Positions 61,305 to 64,000 of a DNA stretch of 64,000 nt are shown here, one piece after another. Origin of the DNA: Allium sativum. Its lineage: Eukaryota; Streptophyta; Magnoliopsida; Asparagales; Amaryllidaceae. Position 1 is the first letter of the stretch. The number at the start of each line of letters is the position of its first letter. The translations under genes were made by a program, and so were the position numbers. The DNA is taken from the NCBI GenBank assembly GCA_030737875.1, contig CM060926.1, positions 160,839,579-160,903,578 on the forward strand. Reading direction: 5' to 3'. The notes beneath the pieces are model-generated. The model saw nothing but the letters and a program-made list of their open reading frames with translations. It made no database searches and had not been told where the DNA came from.

Positions 61305-61800
61305 GATCATTTTTGTTGAAATGAAATAGCCAAAACAAAAATAACATTTTTATTGAAATGAAATAGTCAAAACAAATATAACATTTTTGTTGAAATGAAA
61401 TAGACAAAAACAAAAATAACATTTTTGTTGAAATGAAATAGTCAAAACAAAATTAACATTTTTGTTGAAATCAAATAGTCAAAACAAAAATAACATTTTT
61501 GTTGAAATGAAATAGTCAAAACAAAAGTAACATTTTTTTTGAAATGAAATAGTTAAAAACAAAAATAACAATTTTGTTGAAATAAAATAGTCAAAACAAA
61601 AATAACATTTTTGTTGAAATGAAATAGTCAAAAACAAAAATAACATTTTCATTGAAATGAAATAGTCAAAACAAAAATAACATTTTTGTTGAAATGAAAT
61701 AGTCAAAAACAAAAATAACATTTTTGTTGTGATGAAATAGTCAAAACAAAAATAACATTTTTGTTGAAATGAAATAGTCAAAACAAAAATATCATTTTTG
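61305..61800. repeat. ~37-bp minisatellite in LTR F
   Basis: About 13 units of GTTGAAATGAAATAGTCAAAACAAAAATAACATTTTT type occur. Long open frames on the minus strand (for example 61479-61781) are by-products of the repeat, with no real protein. Confidence 0.88.
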
Positions 61801-62600
61801 TTGAATAGATTTGTGTTAAAAAAAATATATCATTTTTGTTGAATTAGAATTGACAAAATAAAATTGTCATTTTTTGTTGAATTAGAATTGACAAAATAAA
61901 ATTGACATTTTATTGAATTAGAAATGTAAAATATAAAAATGTCATTTTGTCGAATTAGAAATGTTAAATATAAAAATGTCATTTTTTTTGAATTAGAAAT
62001 GTCAAATATAAAGTGTCATTTTTGTTGAAATAGAATTGTCAACAAAAACAAAAGCATAATTTTTATTGTTTTGTTGAAATAGAATTGTTGACAAAACAAA
62101 ATTATCATTTTTATTGTTTTGTTGAAATAGAATTGTCAACAAAAAAAGCATCATTTTTATTATTTTGTTGAAATAAAATTGTCGATAAAACAAAGTTATC
62201 ATTTTTATTGTTTTGTTGAAATATAATTGTCAACAAAAACAAAAGCATCATTTTTATTGTTTTGTTTAAATAGAATTGTCGACAAAACAAAGTTATCATT
62301 TTTATTGTTTTATTGAAATAGAATTGTCAACGAAAACAAAATTATCATTTTTATTGTTTTGTTGAAATAGAATTGTTGACAAAACAAAGTTATCATTTTT
62401 ATTGTTTTGTTGAAATAGAATTGTCAACAAAAACAAAAGCATCATTTTTATTGTTTTGTTGAAATAGAATTGTCGAAAAAACAATGTTATCATTTTTATT
62501 TTTTTGTTGAAATAGAATTGTCAACAAAACAAAGTTATCATTTTTATTGTTTTATTGAAATAGAATTGTCAATAAAATAGAGTTATAATTTTTGATTGTT
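61801..62600. repeat. ~48-bp minisatellite with alternating unit types in LTR F
   Basis: Units read TTTTATTGTTTTGTTGAAATAGAATTGT followed alternately by CAACAAAAACAAAAGCATCA or CGACAAAACAAAGTTATCA. This gives a roughly 95-base dimeric period from about 62030; 61801-62030 is a degenerate transition with GTTGAATTAGAA units. Confidence 0.82.
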
Positions 62601-62893
62601 TTGTTGAATTAGAATTACATACAATTTAAAAGAGACATTTTTATCGTCATGTTATACATTAGAATTGTGTACAAATTAAAATAAACATTTTTATATGTGT
62701 CATGTTATGTTATACATTAGAATTTGTATACAAATTAAAACAAACATTTTTATGTGTCATGTAATACATTGAAATTATAGGCAAATAAAAATATTTCTTT
62801 TTATTTGTTAAAGTTAAAAATAAAAATTGCATACATAATAATGAAAATAAAAATTATATTTTTATTTGTCATTAGCGACATTATAATGTAAAT

Positions 62894-63326
62894 AAATTAC
62901 ATTTTTAATTGACACTAGAAATTTGTAGTGAGTTAATGTAAATAAATTACATTTTTATTTGACATTAGAAACATGTAGTAAGTTAATATAAGTAAATTAC
63001 ATTTTTAATTGACATAAGAAACATGTAGTGAGTTAATGTAAATAAATTACATTTTTATTTGACATTAGAAATGTAGGAAATGTCATGTAAATAAATTACA
63101 GTTTTATTTGACATAAGAAACAAGTAGTGAGTTAATGTAAAGAAATTACATTTTTAATTGACATTAGAAACATGTAGTAAAGAATGTAAATAAATTACAT
63201 TTTTGTTTGGTATTAGAAACATGTTGTGAGTTAATATAAGTAAATTACATTTTTAATTGACATTAGAAACATGTAGTGAGTTAAGGTAAATAAATTACAT
63301 TTTTATTTGACATTAGAAACATGTAG
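62894..63326. repeat. 50-bp minisatellite in LTR F
   Basis: Nine units, mostly 50 bases long, read AAATTACATTTTTAATTGACATTAGAAACATGTAGTGAGTTAATGTAAAT, with variants TTTAATTGAC and TTTATTTGAC tending to alternate. The last unit is cut at TGTAG by LTR G. Confidence 0.88.
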
Positions 63327-64000
63327 TGTAACAACCCGGAAAATCAGAGCCAATTTAAAATTTTCATTTTGGCAATTTTAATGAATTTTGAATATTTAAA
63401 ATGAATTATTTTAAATAATAACGACAAGAAATTTATTTTGAATAGAATTAGAACGTATATATTTATTTGAATCGATGTTGGAGTATAAATATTTATTTTA
63501 ATTTTAAAAGGAGTTAGAAATAGCGCGACAGTTTGAAAATTCAACTTTGAACTTTGACTGAATGTACAAGATTCAAAATAAACCGGATTTTAGTGAAACC
63601 AAAAATATTTAAATTTGTTTAAAAGTATCTTTCTAACGAATCTGAAAAATCGAAATTTCATAGTGGGAATCAAAAGTTATGGCCAGCTGAATATTCGGAA
63701 TGGTCGCTATGGAATAAATATAGCCTGTAAAAATAGATATTTTGCAAATGACTTCTGTTTTTGACAAAACCACTTTTGTTAGATCCGGAATGTCAATTTA
63801 TTGCTAGATTCCAAATTCCATAATTTTTGGAATTAATATGTGAGTTTGGCAAAGGAAAACGCGTTTGGTAATTTCAGTTTGAATTGGATCGACCAGAAAA
63901 AGTCCATTTTTCAAACGGACTCTAAATTCGACGAAATTAATTTTTTTGGGACCGTATCGTCCAAACATAGCCAGATGTATTTTTCTGGAATTTTTAGAAT
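63327..64000 (+). mobile_element. LTR G (D type), continues beyond window
   Basis: It starts TGTAACAACCCGGAAAATCAGAGCC. U3 modules lie at 63763 and 63930. The only open frames are short and non-coding. It is the youngest layer of the H/F/G stack because it interrupts F. Confidence 0.72.

Larger units (their letters stand above)
59907..63326 (+). mobile_element. LTR F (D type), interrupted by LTR G
   Basis: It starts TGTAACAACCTGG and is homologous to the minus-strand reading of solo LTR D (same U3 modules at 60051 and 60218, and TATTGTGTCCGAAACGGGGATATTGGCTAGGGG at 60404). The TATA box is at 60520 and a GC-richer R block at 60720-60910. From 61305 on it consists of minisatellites. LTR G begins at 63327 inside the last array, so F's end is outside the window. 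Confidence 0.7.

Noticed and set aside
61216..62493. Several 60-100-codon minus-strand frames rich in Phe, Gln and Lys
   Set aside because: They are translations of the 37- and 48-base minisatellites; the frame stays open only because of the repeat composition.
62894..63326. Regular direct repeats that could suggest a CRISPR array
   Set aside because: Units are contiguous with no unique spacers, and the setting is a plant LTR.

Overview
The window is plant nuclear DNA, most likely from a eudicot. It is AT-rich and consists almost entirely of transposable elements nested in one another. I found no intact host gene, tRNA or rRNA. The plant origin follows from the element types: Ty3/gypsy retrotransposons primed by tRNA-Met, a chromodomain integrase, a plant L1-type LINE with a zinc-knuckle ORF1, and CACTA transposons with 3-bp target duplications. 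I cannot name the species.

Layout, left to right. 1-3719: a Tekay/Del-like LTR (A), cut by the window edge, sitting in the left LTR of element B. 3720-13034: element B, a non-coding retrotransposon with an LTR of about 5.8 kb and an interior of only 1.55 kb. 13035-14037: truncated LTR pieces in opposite orientations, the last being the start of an old plus-strand LTR (E). 14038-47268: one L1-type LINE split into four pieces by three LTR-element insertions: D, a solo LTR (14752-19429); C, a second giant-LTR non-coding element (20449-32697, TSD TCTAT); and a Tekay/Del-like chromovirus (33560-43949, TSD CTCAT). The flanking LINE reading frames rejoin when these are removed. 47276-49009: LTR E resumes. 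49013-59087: a 10-kb CACTA element (TSD TTA) that carries an exon of a TatD-like nuclease gene, a Mutator-like MITE (TSD TATTAATTA) and a second CACTA (53391-58030, TSD TAT). 59091-59866: end of LTR E. 59867-64000: three stacked copies of the D-type LTR (H, F, G), with long minisatellites inside F.

The enzymes visible are the LINE endonuclease/RT (broken by stops and frameshifts) and gag-protease plus integrase-chromodomain of the chromovirus (RT and RNase H missing). Every element seen completely here is defective, and each must have moved using proteins supplied elsewhere. B and C share PBS, pre-PPT and PPT signals with the chromovirus, so a Tekay-like element is the probable helper. Insertion order can be read from the nesting: E first, then the LINE and the outer CACTA, then C, D, the chromovirus and the inner CACTA, with the chromovirus among the youngest (LTRs about 1.3% different by eye).
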